Both the position numbers and the translations under genes were made by a program. Positions 21,460 through 31,521 of a stretch of DNA of 64,000 nucleotides are shown here, piece after piece. The notes beneath the pieces are model-generated. The model saw only the letters and a list, made by a program, of their open reading frames with translations. It had not been told where the DNA came from and did no database searches. Positions within the stretch are counted from its first letter, which is position 1; each line of letters begins with the position of its first letter. This stretch comes from Paenibacillus sp. P25 (GTDB lineage: Bacteria; Bacillota; Bacilli; Paenibacillales; NBRC-103111). The stretch spans positions 6,675,001 to 6,739,000 of the forward strand of contig CP085629.1 in assembly GCA_024704175.1 (NCBI GenBank). The letters are read 5' to 3'.

Positions 21460-23098
21460 TCAGCGTTTGTTGTAGCGGTCCAGAGCCGCTTTCTCAATTT
21501 CAAGCGCGCGGCCCAGTTTAAGCGTTTTCAATTTATCGACGTATTTGTCGAAATTGTCTACCGGCTCCGTGCCCAGAATGATCTTCAGCGTCATTTCATC
21601 CACCAGCGTATTGACGTCCGTCATAATCTTGGCCATCTCCGAGCTCTCTTCCGGGGTCGGCGTGATCGGCGGCAAGCTTGTGCTTGTCGACGTCGGTTTT
21701 CTGCCAGATGGTCACGGCATCTCGCTGCGTCTGCAGGGCCAGGTACTGCTCCAGATAGCGTTTGTCCTGAACGAAAGGCCCGTTATAGTTGCCGCGGATA
21801 TACATGGACATCGCCTGCGAAGGAGCGAGCTTATCCGGGTTCTTCATCAGCAGATCGGTATATTTCGGATAGCCGTTCTCCATCTTGTAGCTGACGCCCT
21901 CGATGCCGAAGTTGAACAGCATGTGCCCCGCATCGGAATATCCGTAATCCAGCGGCCTCGCCGCGGTCTCCGCATTCTTCGAACTGGCGGTAATGGCGAC
22001 CATGCCTCCCGGGGAGAACGGCTGGTCCTTCTGGCCGAAGAAGGCGACGTCGCCTTTCTTCAGCACCGGATACGGCGCGGCGACCAGCTTCGCTTTCGGA
22101 TCCTTGGCTTCGACAATCGGTCGCCAGCGGCCGATCCCGCCGCCCGCGTTGCCGATGGTGGCCCCGGTCGCGCCGGTAGCGAAGTTCGCATCCATGGCCT
22201 TCAAGTCGACGGTGGCGATGTTCTTGTCGATGAGGCCCTCGGCATACCATTTATGGAACAGTGCAAGGAAGTCCTTGTATCCCTTCTCGGCCGGCCCGAA
22301 TTTGATCTGGCCGTTTTCCAGATAGAAATCGCGGGTTACGCCGAAAGCACCCATGAAATGGCCGGCGTTGAAATCGTTAAGAGGCCGCGGCACGCTGACG
22401 ACGGAGAGGGGGCCGCTGCGCCTTTCTTCTCCTTGAAAGCCTTGAGCGTCGTGTACCAATCATCGATCGTTTCCGGAATCGGAAGTCCCAGCTCGTCAAG
22501 CCAGTCCTTGCGGATAATCGGACCCTGATAGACCTGAAGGGCAGGATCCCCGCGCAGGAACGGGAAGGCATAGTAGTTTGCCGTTGTCGGTTTTGACCAT
22601 CTTGTCGATTTCCGGATGCTCCTTCAAATATTTCTTCAAATTCGGCGCGTACTTATCGATGACATCGTTCAGCTTCAGGATGTAGCCGTCCTTGATCGCC
22701 TTTTCCGGACCGCCCGGGAATGCGCCCAAGAAGTCGTATTCGATCATATCGGGCAAATCGCCGGAGGCCAGCATCACGTTTAGCGCTTCCTTCCCTTGGT
22801 TGGTGGGCGCCGTAGTGAACTTCAGCTTCACGCCGGTTTGCTTCTGCCATTCCTGGAAGAAAGGAACGTCGCCGTGCTGGGATTTGACTCCGGTCAGGTT
22901 GCCGGGAAGCTCTCCCCAGTAAGACAGAGTTTTATCCGTTTTCATCGGATAAGTGGTTGCCGTGCCTGCGGCGGATGTATTCTTGTTGTCGGAGGTGTTC
23001 GAGGCCGTATTGGGTTGGGACGAACAGGCAACGGTCAGGTCGCCTACCATGGTGGTGACCACCAGGGCGGAGACAAGCGGCTTTCTTCTTTTTCTCAT
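21460..23098 (-). CDS. extracellular solute-binding lipoprotein, LplA type
   Basis: The binding protein is about 546 residues, the usual size for LplA-type lipoproteins, with a lipobox around VACSS near residue 24 and the family segment LSYWGELPGN. ATG 23098 follows AGGAGGT. Three frame breaks are visible, near 22573 (KTDNGKYYAFPFLRG should be continuous), 22420 and 21675. The C terminus ends in GRALEIEKAALDRYNKR. It feeds the two permeases downstream. The substrate is an undefined oligosaccharide. Confidence 0.83.
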
Positions 23099-23342
23099 AG
23101 AGAAGACCTCCTGAATTTCCGGTGAATCCGGATTTCGTTGAGATGGGAATCTCATACCTCTCATTTTAGATAGCGCTTTCATCATTGAAAACCGGTAAAA
23201 TCTCCAAACGCATCCTCAAAAATGTTTCCACCGTATACAAAACCTCCAACGGCATCTGCAAAATATCCAATTCCCTTGACGAACCGGGAAAAACGGCGGC
23301 TTTGTCCTTGTCGTACAAGGATCGGCGCGTATATCCGCCAAG

Positions 23343-23366
23343 GAAAAAAGCCGCTTCCCGCGGCTA
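23343..23366 (-). terminator. rho-independent terminator of the AraC-type regulator
   Basis: On the minus strand, AGCCGC-GGGAA-GCGGCT is followed by TTTTTTCC. The stem overlaps the regulator's stop codon. It separates the regulator from the transporter genes. Confidence 0.85.
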
Positions 23367-25739
23367 TTTCTCCAATGCTTCTTTATATTTGCCCGGCGTA
23401 ATGCCTTCATATTTCTTGAAGGTGCGGATGAACGCATTGACGTCGTTGAAGCCGACGCGCTCGGCGATTTCGCCGATCGTTTTGCTCCGGTCAGCGATCA
23501 AGGCTTTGGCCTGGTCCACCCGCATCTTGTTAATCGTATCGAGCAGTCCTTCGCCCGTCTGGTCCTTGAACAGCTTGGAGAGGTAGGTCGGCTTCATATC
23601 AAAATGATGCCCGATCATCGAAATATTCAGATTCGGGTCCCCGTAATTCTCCCGGATAAACGCGCCTACCTCTTCCATGAGCCCCTGAAGGGCACGTTGC
23701 CGTGACTGCGCCATATTCTGCTGCCGCTTCTCCGCCATATACCGGCAGACGTCGGCGAGCAGCTCGGTCATCTGCTGCTGCATGTCCTGGATCGTTTCGC
23801 AGGAGGCGAGCCGCTCGATCCGCTTCGGATTCTGCATGAGGAAGCTTTCCTGTACGTCGCCGATTTCGCTGATCGTCTTCATCATCGTGCCGACCAGATC
23901 CAGCATCAGGCGCGGGCCAGGGCGACGGACACGGCGGGGCGCTGAAGATTGCGTTCAATGATGCCGTCCAGCGTTGTCTTCGCTTTCTCGAAGTCGCCGA
24001 CCTTCACGCAGTTGATCAACTGCTGCTCCACCTGGAGCGGGTAATAATAGCCCGTATTCGAATCGGCCTCCGTCCCTTTGTGAATGTCCTCATAGGACAA
24101 AATTTCCTTCCTTCCCATCACAAGCTTGTATTCCATCGCGTCCAGAGCTTCCGTATAGGCTTCGGAAATCCCGGTGATGCCGCTATGAACGGAGCTGACG
24201 GACAGCGTCAGCTGAATATGGTAGTGCTGGTTGAGGAAAGCCTGGGTTTCCCGGGCGAGCTGGAGCAGCGTCTCCTTCCGCTCCGGTCCGTCCTCCTGCC
24301 GGAAGCTGACCAGGCAGGCGAAGAACTCGTCGATCTCCGTCACGTATCCCCGGTTGTGCCGGGCAGCCAGCTCCTCCATCACATTGGTGAGAATGAACTG
24401 AAGCAGCTTCCGTTTATCTCCGGGGTCCATGCCCTGAACGCGTTCGTAGAACGGCCCGCTCTCCTCCAGGTTCATGAGAATGACGGCGAAACGATCCGAT
24501 TCGAAGGCCATGTTGAAGGTGGTCAGCGCTTCATTCACCGGAATTTGGCTGTCCAGCCTGCCCTTCAGCGACCGGACGATGAAGTTCGAGCGCAGGATGT
24601 GATGCTTGCTGCTTCATCCGGAGCAGGATGTTGTCCATCTCCGTGAGCGTGCGGTCCAGGGCCTGTTCAATGAACAGAAATTCATTGACCCCTTTGCCGT
24701 AATGAACCGGGGCTTTCTTCGAAAAGGCCTGAACCAGGCGGCGGACCGGATTGTAGTTTTTCCGCAGGAAGAAGGTCGTCAGCAGGCCGCCTCCCAAGAG
24801 GCTGACCAGAATGCTCGTATAAGTGAGATTCCGGACATGCTCGGCTTTCTCCCAGTACAGGCGGCTCGGAATCATGGAAATATATTTAAGTCCCGACTGG
24901 GCCGAAGGGATGTACATCACTTCGAACTTTTGGCCGTTTTTCGTGTAATAAAAGAAATTGGGCGCATCCGTCAGCTTATCGAACGGGAAATCGGCGGGCA
25001 TCGGCTCGCCGGAATTGGAAACCAGCACCTGATTGTCCTTGTTCAGGATGAGCACATGTCCTTCGTTGAACAGCTCCATGTTCTCAATGGAACCGAGTAT
25101 GCGCGATTGATCGATCATGATTACGTTGGTGGCGATCGGATGGTCTTGATCTCCTGCGTAAGGGCTGATGAAAGCGACGCTTTTCTTCTTGAGTCCGTCC
25201 TCGCCGATCCGCACGACAGGGAGCAGGCCCCGGAAGCGGCCGTCATTCATCATGGCGTTCCATTTAGAGAACGGAAAAGAATCGTCGGCGTGCACCGTTT
25301 CATAGGCGAGCGATGCATTCCGGGTCAGCGCCGGAAGAATAACGGTTTTGCTGTCGGCCACATAAATGTAGAAGGAGTCGATCATCGAAGCGTAGGCCGA
25401 TTTGTACAGCTTCAGGTCCTGCGAGATTTGATACAGATCATATTGAAACTCATTCGGATAAGAATGGTATTTGTTCGAGTACAGCAAGTCCTGCACCTTT
25501 ACATTCCACGTTAATTCAATATTAAGCCGTTCTACCGCTTGAAAGTGGCCGTCCATCACCTCGCGGACCTGCTGCAGCAGGAAGTGGTTGGCCTGATGAA
25601 TCTCGCTTTCCAGCGTGCGGCTGGATTCGATATATACCCCAATGCTGAGGACTACGGGCAGCAGCAGAATCGTCAAATAGGAAACGAGCCAAGTCAGGAT
25701 AATACTGCGGCGGTGAAATCCCAGGCGTGCCAAGATCAA
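23364..25739 (-). CDS. membrane-anchored AraC-family regulator with extracytoplasmic sensor
   Basis: The protein is about 792 residues. It has a membrane segment near 15-35, a Cache-like extracytoplasmic sensor region to about 285, a second membrane segment, a cytoplasmic linker region, and a C-terminal AraC domain with two helix-turn-helix motifs (ISMIGHHFDMKPTYLSKLFK and IGEIAERVGFNDVNAFIRTF). This is the usual Paenibacillus regulator for Lpl-type importers. The start is TTG 25739 behind GGGAGG. Frame breaks lie near 24600 and 23915. It is divergent from the small membrane protein gene and upstream of the importer it probably controls. Confidence 0.87.
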
Positions 25740-25996
25740 GGGCGTTTCCTCCCATCAAGCAGGCTGTGTCGGCTTTGTTTAAACGTTTCATTCAGTTTTT
25801 GCAAAGGGCCGGATTTACGGTGGGCTTAAGCTTATTTTACCGCTTCTTCCGATCCTAGTACAGTGGAAAAAGAGCGCTTTCAGGACGATAAATTCAAAGA
25901 ACCGGAGTTTTTTTCGGTACTAGGCGAGAATAGTACTATCCTTTTCCAATGTTTCCAGTAAAATAGAACCAAACACTTTTTCGCGGGGAGAAGCCA
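25740..25996. other. divergent intergenic region
   Basis: This gap separates the AraC-type regulator (minus) from the Lgt/radical SAM operon (plus). It must hold two promoters. I see AT-rich stretches but no box pair convincing enough to call. Confidence 0.3.
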
Positions 25997-26293
25997 ATGA
26001 ATGCTAATCAGGACGAGAACCGTGACGTGAACGGCCGGTGCAAAGTCTGCGGTAAGCCGATCTGTGAGGATCCGGATGACCCGGAATTCGGAAGATGCCG
26101 GAACGGCTGCGATCCGCGGCAGAGCGGGGAAGCGGAGAAGGAGAAGCCGCCGGCCCCCGCGCGCGGACCCGAACACCGGAGCAAGCCGAAGAACGGTCGC
26201 CTGCAGGCGGTTATCGCGATTCTGGCGATCATTGGAGCCATCACCGTGCTTCTTTTATCGATCTGTGCGGGCATCGTCTTTTTCAATCGATAA
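25997..26293 (+). CDS. small membrane protein with Cys-rich head
   Basis: This is a 98-residue protein. The N-terminal half has CKVCGKPICEDPDD and a later RCRNGCDP, four to five Cys that could bind a metal as a zinc-ribbon-like head. A charged linker follows, then a single C-terminal membrane helix (AVIAILAIIGAITVLLLSIC). ATG follows GGGGAG. It is 16 bases from the Lgt-like gene and probably in the same operon. It may be an accessory or anchoring protein. I do not recognise a named family. Confidence 0.6.
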   Translation: MNANQDENRDVNGRCKVCGKPICEDPDDPEFGRCRNGCDPRQSGEAEKEKPPAPARGPEHRSKPKNGRLQAVIAILAIIGAITVLLLSICAGIVFFNR

Positions 26294-26309
26294 CAAGGGG
26301 GACGTAGCC

Positions 26310-27107
26310 TTGAGCTTTCCCGTCTATTTTCATCTCGGGCCTTGGACCCTTCACCCGTATGTGGTTCTGGAAGCGCTCGCCTATTTCATCGGGTTCCGCG
26401 TCTATCTCTGGACCCGTACTCCGGGACGCATGCCCGCCCTGACCGGGCTGCAAATTATCGCCGGAGCGGCCGTAGGCGCCGCCGCGGGCTCCAAGGTGCT
26501 GTACTGGCTCGAGGATCCGCAGCAGACGCCGCTGCATCTGGCCGACTATGCCTACATGATGGGCGGCAAAACGATCGTCGGCGGCTTACTAGGGGGCCTC
26601 ATCGGCGTCGAGCTGGTGAAGCGCTGGATCGGCTGGAGCAGCTCGACCGGCGACGACTTCGTGCTTCCGCTGGCGACCGGTATGTGCATCGGGCGGATCG
26701 GTACGCTTCCTCACCGGGCTGGAGGACCATACCTACGGCACGCCGACGCATTGGATCACGGGCGTGGACTTCGGGGACGGGGTGCCGCGGCATCCGACGC
26801 AGCTGTATGAGGTGGCGTTCCTGCTGCTGCTGGCAGGGGGACTCTTCGCGCTGAAGAAGAAGGCGGCGCCGGGGGCCCCGGGTTCGCGGTCGCCGGCCGG
26901 CGCGCTGTTCCAGCTGTTCATGACCGGCTATCTGCTGTTTCGCTTCGCCATCGATTTTATCAAGCCGACGCTGCACCCGTATTTCGGGCTGAACAATGTG
27001 CAGCTCGCCTGCGTCGCCGGACTGATCTATTACATAAGCCTGATTTCGCGATGGAAGAGCCCCCTCCTCCGGCGAAGGGGCAAAGGGCGCCTCGGGCGAT
27101 CATTTGA
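26310..27107 (+). CDS. divergent Lgt-like membrane enzyme (prolipoprotein diacylglyceryl transferase family)
   Basis: The protein is about 266 residues with around seven membrane segments, close to Lgt size. Lgt-like features are the GRIGCFLTGLEDHTYG signature, RHPTQLYE and the late RFAIDFIKP. The canonical HGGLxFHGG stretch is replaced by MMGGKTIVGGLLGG, so the catalytic-region His is missing. This argues for a changed reaction or substrate. The start is TTG 26310 behind AAGGGGG. An extra base near 26703 and a missing base near 27055 break the frame; correcting the second gives a stop at 27105 just before the next ribosome binding site. Confidence 0.75.
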
Positions 27108-27126
27108 GGGGAGAAGGAGCCATGCC

Positions 27127-28491
27127 ATGCCGAACCGGCCTTATTTGTTCTACGAATTGACGAACAGCATCTGTTCGACCTGCTTCCGCAAGGTGGAGGC
27201 CAAGGTCATCATCCAGGACGACAAAGTTTACCTGCTCAAACGCTGCATGCAGCACGGGCCGGAGAAGGTGCTGATCTCCACCGACGTGGAGTATTACAAG
27301 CGCTGCAGAGAATTTATCAAGCCGGCGGAGATGCCGCTCGTATGGAACACGCCGATCCGCTACGGCTGTCCTTACGATTGCGGGCTCTGCCCGGACCACG
27401 AACAGCACAGGTCGCCTCACGTCGCTGGAGATTACGGACCACTGCAATCTGCAGTGCCCGATCTGCTATGCCGAATCCTCGCCTCACCGGGCCTCGTACC
27501 GGTCGCTGGAGCAGATCGAATTCATGCTGGACCGGATCGTGCGCAACGAAGCGGAGCCGGACATCGTGCAGATCAGCGGCGGGGAGCCGACGACGCATCC
27601 GCAGTTTTTCGAGATTCTGGAGCTGGCGAAGCGGAGACCGATCAAGCATCTGATGGTGAACACGAACGGCATCCGCATCGCACAGGACCGGGAGTTCGTG
27701 AAGCGCCTTGCGGAATATATGCCGGGCTTTGAGATTTATCTGCAGTTCGACAGCTTTGAGGAAGAAGTGCTGAAGGAGTCGCGGGGAGCGGACTTAAGAA
27801 GAATCCGGGAGCAGGCGCTCGCCCATTTGAACGAGTTCAATATCTCCACCACACTGGTTGTGACGCTGAAGAAGGGGCTCAACGACGGCGAAATCGGCCG
27901 GACAATCCAATATGGCTTGAAGCGGCGGGCCGTGAGGGGCGTCACATTCCAGCCGATCCAGGCCGCCGGGCGTCTGGAAGCCTTCGACCCGGCTGTTGAC
28001 CGGTTGACACTGAGCGAAGTGCGGCAGCAGATCATCGAGCAGTCCGGGGTGTTCCGCCCGGAGGATATCCTGCCGGTGCCGTGCCATCCGGACTGCCTGG
28101 CTATGGGCTATGCGCTGAAGCTGGGGGAGAGGTGATCCCGCTGACCGGCCTGATCGATCCCGAGATCCTTCTCGAGGGCGGGCGCAACACGATCGTCTTC
28201 GAGCAGGACGAGACGCTGAAGTCGAAAATATTCCACCTGTTCTCCACCAATCATTCGCCGGACTCGTCCGCGTTGTCGCTGAAGAGCCTGCTCTGCTGCC
28301 TGCCGATGGCGGCGGTACCGGATTCGATCGGGTACGATAACGTATTCCGCGTCATCATCATGCAGTTCCTGGACCCGTATAACTTCGACGTGCGGTCCGT
28401 GAAAAAGTCCTGCGTGCATATCGCCCACCCGGACGGGCGGATCATCCCGTTCGACACGTACAACATGTTCTACCGGGACGACAAGGAGTAG
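27127..28491 (+). CDS. radical SAM protein, COG1964/tetraether-synthase-like
   Basis: This is a radical SAM enzyme of about 455 residues. The N terminus has a CSTCFRKV Cys pair and RCMQHG. A Cys-rich CPYDCGLCPDHEQH follows, then the cluster motif DHCNLQCPICYA (CxxxCxxC) near residue 105 and QISGGEPTTHP. The C terminus has VPCHPDC, LCCLP and KKSCVHIAHPDGRIIPFDTYN. This layout is that of COG1964 proteins, which include archaeal tetraether synthase and the pterin methylase MJ0619. Breaks lie at 27410 (extra C) and at the G run near 28123. ATG follows AAGGAG. It sits 19 bases after the Lgt-like gene. Confidence 0.8.
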
Positions 28492-28592
28492 CTCTTGGAA
28501 GCGCGCAAGCAGGAAATTGCCGCAGCGTATGAATTCGGCGGGTAACGCAACAAAGGCGACCTTCGCGCTTATGACGCGGGCTACCTTCCGTA

Positions 28593-30362
28593 TTACCGGG
28601 CCGGTTTGCCGTCGATGATTTTCCAGGAGCCGCCGCCCGGGCCGTACATCATGCCGACACCGCTCGGCTGGCCGTCGGTGAACCCGCCGACGTACTTCTC
28701 CCCGGTAGAGAAGTAGTACGTGCCGGTGCCGTTATACTTTCCGTTCTTGAAGCTGCCTTCATAGATCAGCTTGCCGTCGGCCCCGTACTGCTTGCCGATG
28801 CCGTTCTGCTCGTCATTTTTCAATTCCCCGACATATTTCTCCCCGGATTTGGAGTACCAGGTGCCGATGCCGTCGTACTTGTCCAGTACGAACCCGCCGT
28901 CGTAGACGAGTTGGCCGTCCTTGTAAATTTGTCCGTTGCCGTAGCGGAAGCCGCGCCGCATCTCTCCGATGTACATCGCGCCCGTATCGTCGTATTGAAC
29001 GCCCCGGTACGTCATATCCGCGGTGGAGGTCAGGTAGCTCTTCCAATCCTGCTCCAGCTGCGCGAACGGCTTGCCGGTGATTTGCTCCAGCGGCGACGTC
29101 AGATCGCCCTGCATGTACCAGATATTATTGATCTTGGTTTCCCCGTAAGTGGCGGTCAAATAAGTATAGAACGACTGGGCCTCCGAATAAATGAGCGGAA
29201 GGTCCGTACTCGACCATTGATTGTTGTCGTCCGGGATATTCTCCAGTGCGATCAGCTTTCCTGCCGCCGCCGCTTGGTAGACAGCTTTCTGGTCCAAAAA
29301 GTTCGGGTGGGGCCCCTTCAGCTCGTAATAAGTGGCTACCGCTTCGGCGAACCAGGTCGGCGTGCGGAGCTTGCTCTCACCACTGCTGAGCGTGAGGGCG
29401 TGCGTCATTTCGTGCTGCAGCGTTCCGAGCAGGCGGTCCATATTGTTCTGCGCGCCCAGCTTGACGAACATGGCTTTGGAGCTTGTCCGCCAGACGGCTT
29501 CACTCCAGGGATGGTTCACGTTGTTGTTGAAGGAAGCTTCATCCAGGAAATAGATCGGAATCTTCGCATCGGTGAAATTCACGCCGAACTGCTGGACCAG
29601 ATATTCGTAAATAAAGTCGATTTCCCTGGACAGAAGCAGCACGTCGTTCTCGTTCGAGTAATAATAGACCTGAAAATTGCGCGTCGTGTACGTTTTCCAA
29701 TCGTGTGTCTCTTTGAAAGCATAAGGAACGGAAGCCGGCTTTGTGATATCCGGCATCGGACTTGGAGCGGAATACGTATGAATGGCGCTGAAATCCGTGC
29801 CGAGGGACGGAAGCTGCGGGGAGGAGGCGGTCTGCTGTCCGCCCGCAGGCACATCCGCCGTAATCGATACGGTCCGGGTGGTCCCGTCCCACGCTACACT
29901 CGCCCCCAGCGATTCGCTGACGAAACGGGCCGGGACCATCGTACTGCCGTTCATGATCACGGCCGGCTGCTCGAGAGTCACCTTGCTCCCGCCGACGGTG
30001 GCGTCCTTCTTATCGATCGTGAGCACGATACGCTTCTTGTCCTTGGCGCCGGAGACGGTCCGCGTAGCCTGATCCCAGACCACGGTAGCGCCCAGCTTCT
30101 CGAATATGGCGCGAAGCGGCACCAGCGTGGAGCCGTTCACGATCACCGGCGGTCGCTCGAAGCTCTGTACCGCTCCGTTGATGGCGACGGCGACAGGGGC
30201 CGGTGCTTCCTCGGCCTGTGCCTGGGGAGGCGTGGAGCAGATCGCCCACAACAAGGCGCACAGGCCTATTCTCGCGGTATATTTCCAAATGGCAGATTCG
30301 CCACGTTTTTCTTCGGAACCTTGAGGGCGGCGGCTTGGGCGAAAGCCGGAGAATACGGTCAT
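28593..30362 (-). CDS. secreted peptidase-MA-like protein with copper-amine-oxidase-N and MORN domains
   Basis: This intact 589-residue protein has a signal segment (residues 28-50) and two copper amine oxidase N-terminal-like repeats (NGSTLVPLRAIFEKLGATVVWD and a second copy near 135). A gluzincin-like peptidase domain follows with zinc motif HEMTH near residue 317 and WFAEAVATYYE as the likely downstream Glu. At least four MORN repeats complete it (YIGEMRRGFRYGNGQI, YVGELKNDEQNGIG and others). The first domain is a common wall-associated module in Paenibacillus. The substrate is unknown. ATG follows AAGGAG. Confidence 0.85.
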   Translation of the reverse strand: MTVFSGFRPSRRPQGSEEKRGESAIWKYTARIGLCALLWAICSTPPQAQAEEAPAPVAVAINGAVQSFERPPVIVNGSTLVPLRAIFEKLGATVVWDQATRTVSGAKDKKRIVLTIDKKDATVGGSKVTLEQPAVIMNGSTMVPARFVSESLGASVAWDGTTRTVSITADVPAGGQQTASSPQLPSLGTDFSAIHTYSAPSPMPDITKPASVPYAFKETHDWKTYTTRNFQVYYYSNENDVLLLSREIDFIYEYLVQQFGVNFTDAKIPIYFLDEASFNNNVNHPWSEAVWRTSSKAMFVKLGAQNNMDRLLGTLQHEMTHALTLSSGESKLRTPTWFAEAVATYYELKGPHPNFLDQKAVYQAAAAGKLIALENIPDDNNQWSSTDLPLIYSEAQSFYTYLTATYGETKINNIWYMQGDLTSPLEQITGKPFAQLEQDWKSYLTSTADMTYRGVQYDDTGAMYIGEMRRGFRYGNGQIYKDGQLVYDGGFVLDKYDGIGTWYSKSGEKYVGELKNDEQNGIGKQYGADGKLIYEGSFKNGKYNGTGTYYFSTGEKYVGGFTDGQPSGVGMMYGPGGGSWKIIDGKPAR

Positions 30363-30484
30363 TCGGATCGCTCCTTCTCATCTGAAGTTTGTACTCCCTT
30401 ATTCGAGCAGAGGAACCGATTTTCCTGCTGCGGCAGGGCGGCAAAGCCTTCCAGCGGGAAGGGGACGGCTGGCGATAAACGAAC

Positions 30485-30560
30485 GAAAGCCCTGCAGGCT
30501 TGTCCAATCCGGATCGTTCATTGGAACGAACAATGGGATCGGCGACCTATCAGGGCTTTC
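30485..30560 (-). repeat. large inverted repeat, possible terminator of the NlpC/P60 gene
   Basis: GAAAGCCCTG at 30485-30494 pairs perfectly with CAGGGCTTTC at 30551-30560. The interior can form a second hairpin around GATC...GATC and CATTG/CAATG. On the minus strand it lies just after the hydrolase gene and is followed only by a weak T-rich tract. It may be a terminator or another structured RNA. Confidence 0.45.
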
Positions 30561-30586
30561 AACTTAAGAAAAAAGACAACGTTAAC

Positions 30587-31063
30587 TTACTTTGCGTCCG
30601 TCATGACCTGGTTGTACTGAGCGTCGGACAGTACGCGGCGAGCCGTGACGTAGCGCTTCTCATAGTAGGAGTCGCTCAGCCTGGTGACGGTGACGCCTTT
30701 ATTGGTGGCGGAATGATAGAACTTGCCGTCGCCTACATAGATGCCTACGTGGGAGATGCCGGCTCCGCCGCTGGTGTCGAAGAACACCAGATCGCCTGGG
30801 CGAAGATTGTCCTTGTCAACCCATTCGCCTTCCTCGGCTTGACCTTTGGACGTGTGTGGCAGAGAAATGCCGAGCTTTTTGAAAACCCAAGACGTGTAGC
30901 CGGAGCAATCGAAGCCTTTGAGCGTGGTGCCGGCATATTTATACGGCGTGCCTAAACCTTCGTTTACCGCTGAGCTAAGTGGGGTTTCTGCAAAAGCGCC
31001 GCCAACCGAAATGCTGCAAAACAAAGACAAAGAGAGTGCGAATCCTGCGACGAGCTTTTTCAA
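30587..31063 (-). CDS. secreted NlpC/P60 peptidoglycan hydrolase
   Basis: This intact 158-residue protein has a signal peptide ending near AFA at residue 25 and a single NlpC/P60 domain. The catalytic Cys is in FDCSGYTSWVF, the His in ISHVGIYVGDG and a third polar residue in FYHSATNKGV. It cleaves peptide stems in the wall. There is no separate wall-binding domain. It lies directly downstream of a c-di-AMP riboswitch, a known pairing for wall hydrolases in Firmicutes. Confidence 0.93.
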   Translation of the reverse strand: MKKLVAGFALSLSLFCSISVGGAFAETPLSSAVNEGLGTPYKYAGTTLKGFDCSGYTSWVFKKLGISLPHTSKGQAEEGEWVDKDNLRPGDLVFFDTSGGAGISHVGIYVGDGKFYHSATNKGVTVTRLSDSYYEKRYVTARRVLSDAQYNQVMTDAK

Positions 31064-31075
31064 AAGAAGTGTGTC

Positions 31076-31190
31076 CCCTTCCGGTGCCTACGAGGTTAGC
31101 TTAAGGGTTCGGTTGAAGGTTCCCTATGATCACTCTGAAGCGAGATCAATTCACCCAAAAATTGGATCCCCGTTTTCCGCGAGCGGAAAT
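31076..31190 (-). ncRNA. ydaO/yuaA-type c-di-AMP riboswitch
   Basis: On the minus strand the leader contains the hallmark pieces in order: CGGGGATCCAAT, TTGGGTGAATTGATC, AGGGAACCTTCAACCGAACCC and AGCTAACCTCGTAGGC. These match the ydaO riboswitch core from memory, including the near-invariant GCTAACCTCGTA. It ends about 13 bases before the hydrolase start. In the known class, c-di-AMP binding turns the downstream gene off. Confidence 0.88.
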
Positions 31191-31259
31191 TCGGCAAATT
31201 TTTCTTATTTTTTTGAACGATAAGATATATTCGCGAATAACCACACTTTTCCTCCCCTT

Positions 31260-31276
31260 GTCACAAAATTGTCACA
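31260..31276 (-). promoter_or_regulatory. candidate WalR-type tandem site
   Basis: On the minus strand TGTGAC-AATTT-TGTGAC gives two identical hexamers with a five-base gap. WalR recognises TGTWAH-N5-TGTWAH, so each half matches five of six positions. The downstream gene is an NlpC/P60 hydrolase, a typical WalR target. The site lies upstream of the riboswitch. Confidence 0.4.
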
Positions 31277-31452
31277 AATTTTAGGTTTAAACCTGCAACT
31301 TTTTGTTTAATAAATAAGTCGTGGTATGCGCTTTCATCCGCGCCACTGCGGCATAGGCCCTTTAGCACAAGGGCCGGGAACTTTTTTTTCGCGTTTATCG
31401 CAAAAGGAAGATATTTGTCGAATAAAATATACATTAAAAGGGAAAACAACCT

Positions 31453-31486
31453 AAAAAGGACATCTGCCGGAGCAGATGTCCTTTGT
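31453..31486 (-). terminator. rho-independent terminator
   Basis: AAAGGACATCTGC and GCAGATGTCCTTT form a perfect 13-bp stem with loop CGGA. On the minus strand the stem ends in TTTTT, so it terminates the membrane protein/M1 peptidase unit. Confidence 0.85.
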
Positions 31487-31521
31487 GCGTTTATAAGACT
31501 TTATAAGTTTTTGTAACTTAA

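Noticed and set aside
25774-25792. A catabolite response element (TGTTTAAACGTTTCA) before the AraC-type gene
   Set aside because: The spacing around the central CG is one base off the cre consensus, so I do not call it.
26764-27732. Natural fusion of the Lgt-like and radical SAM proteins
   Set aside because: The read-through results from a base lost near 27055; restoring it gives a stop at 27105 followed by AAGGAG and ATG for the radical SAM gene.
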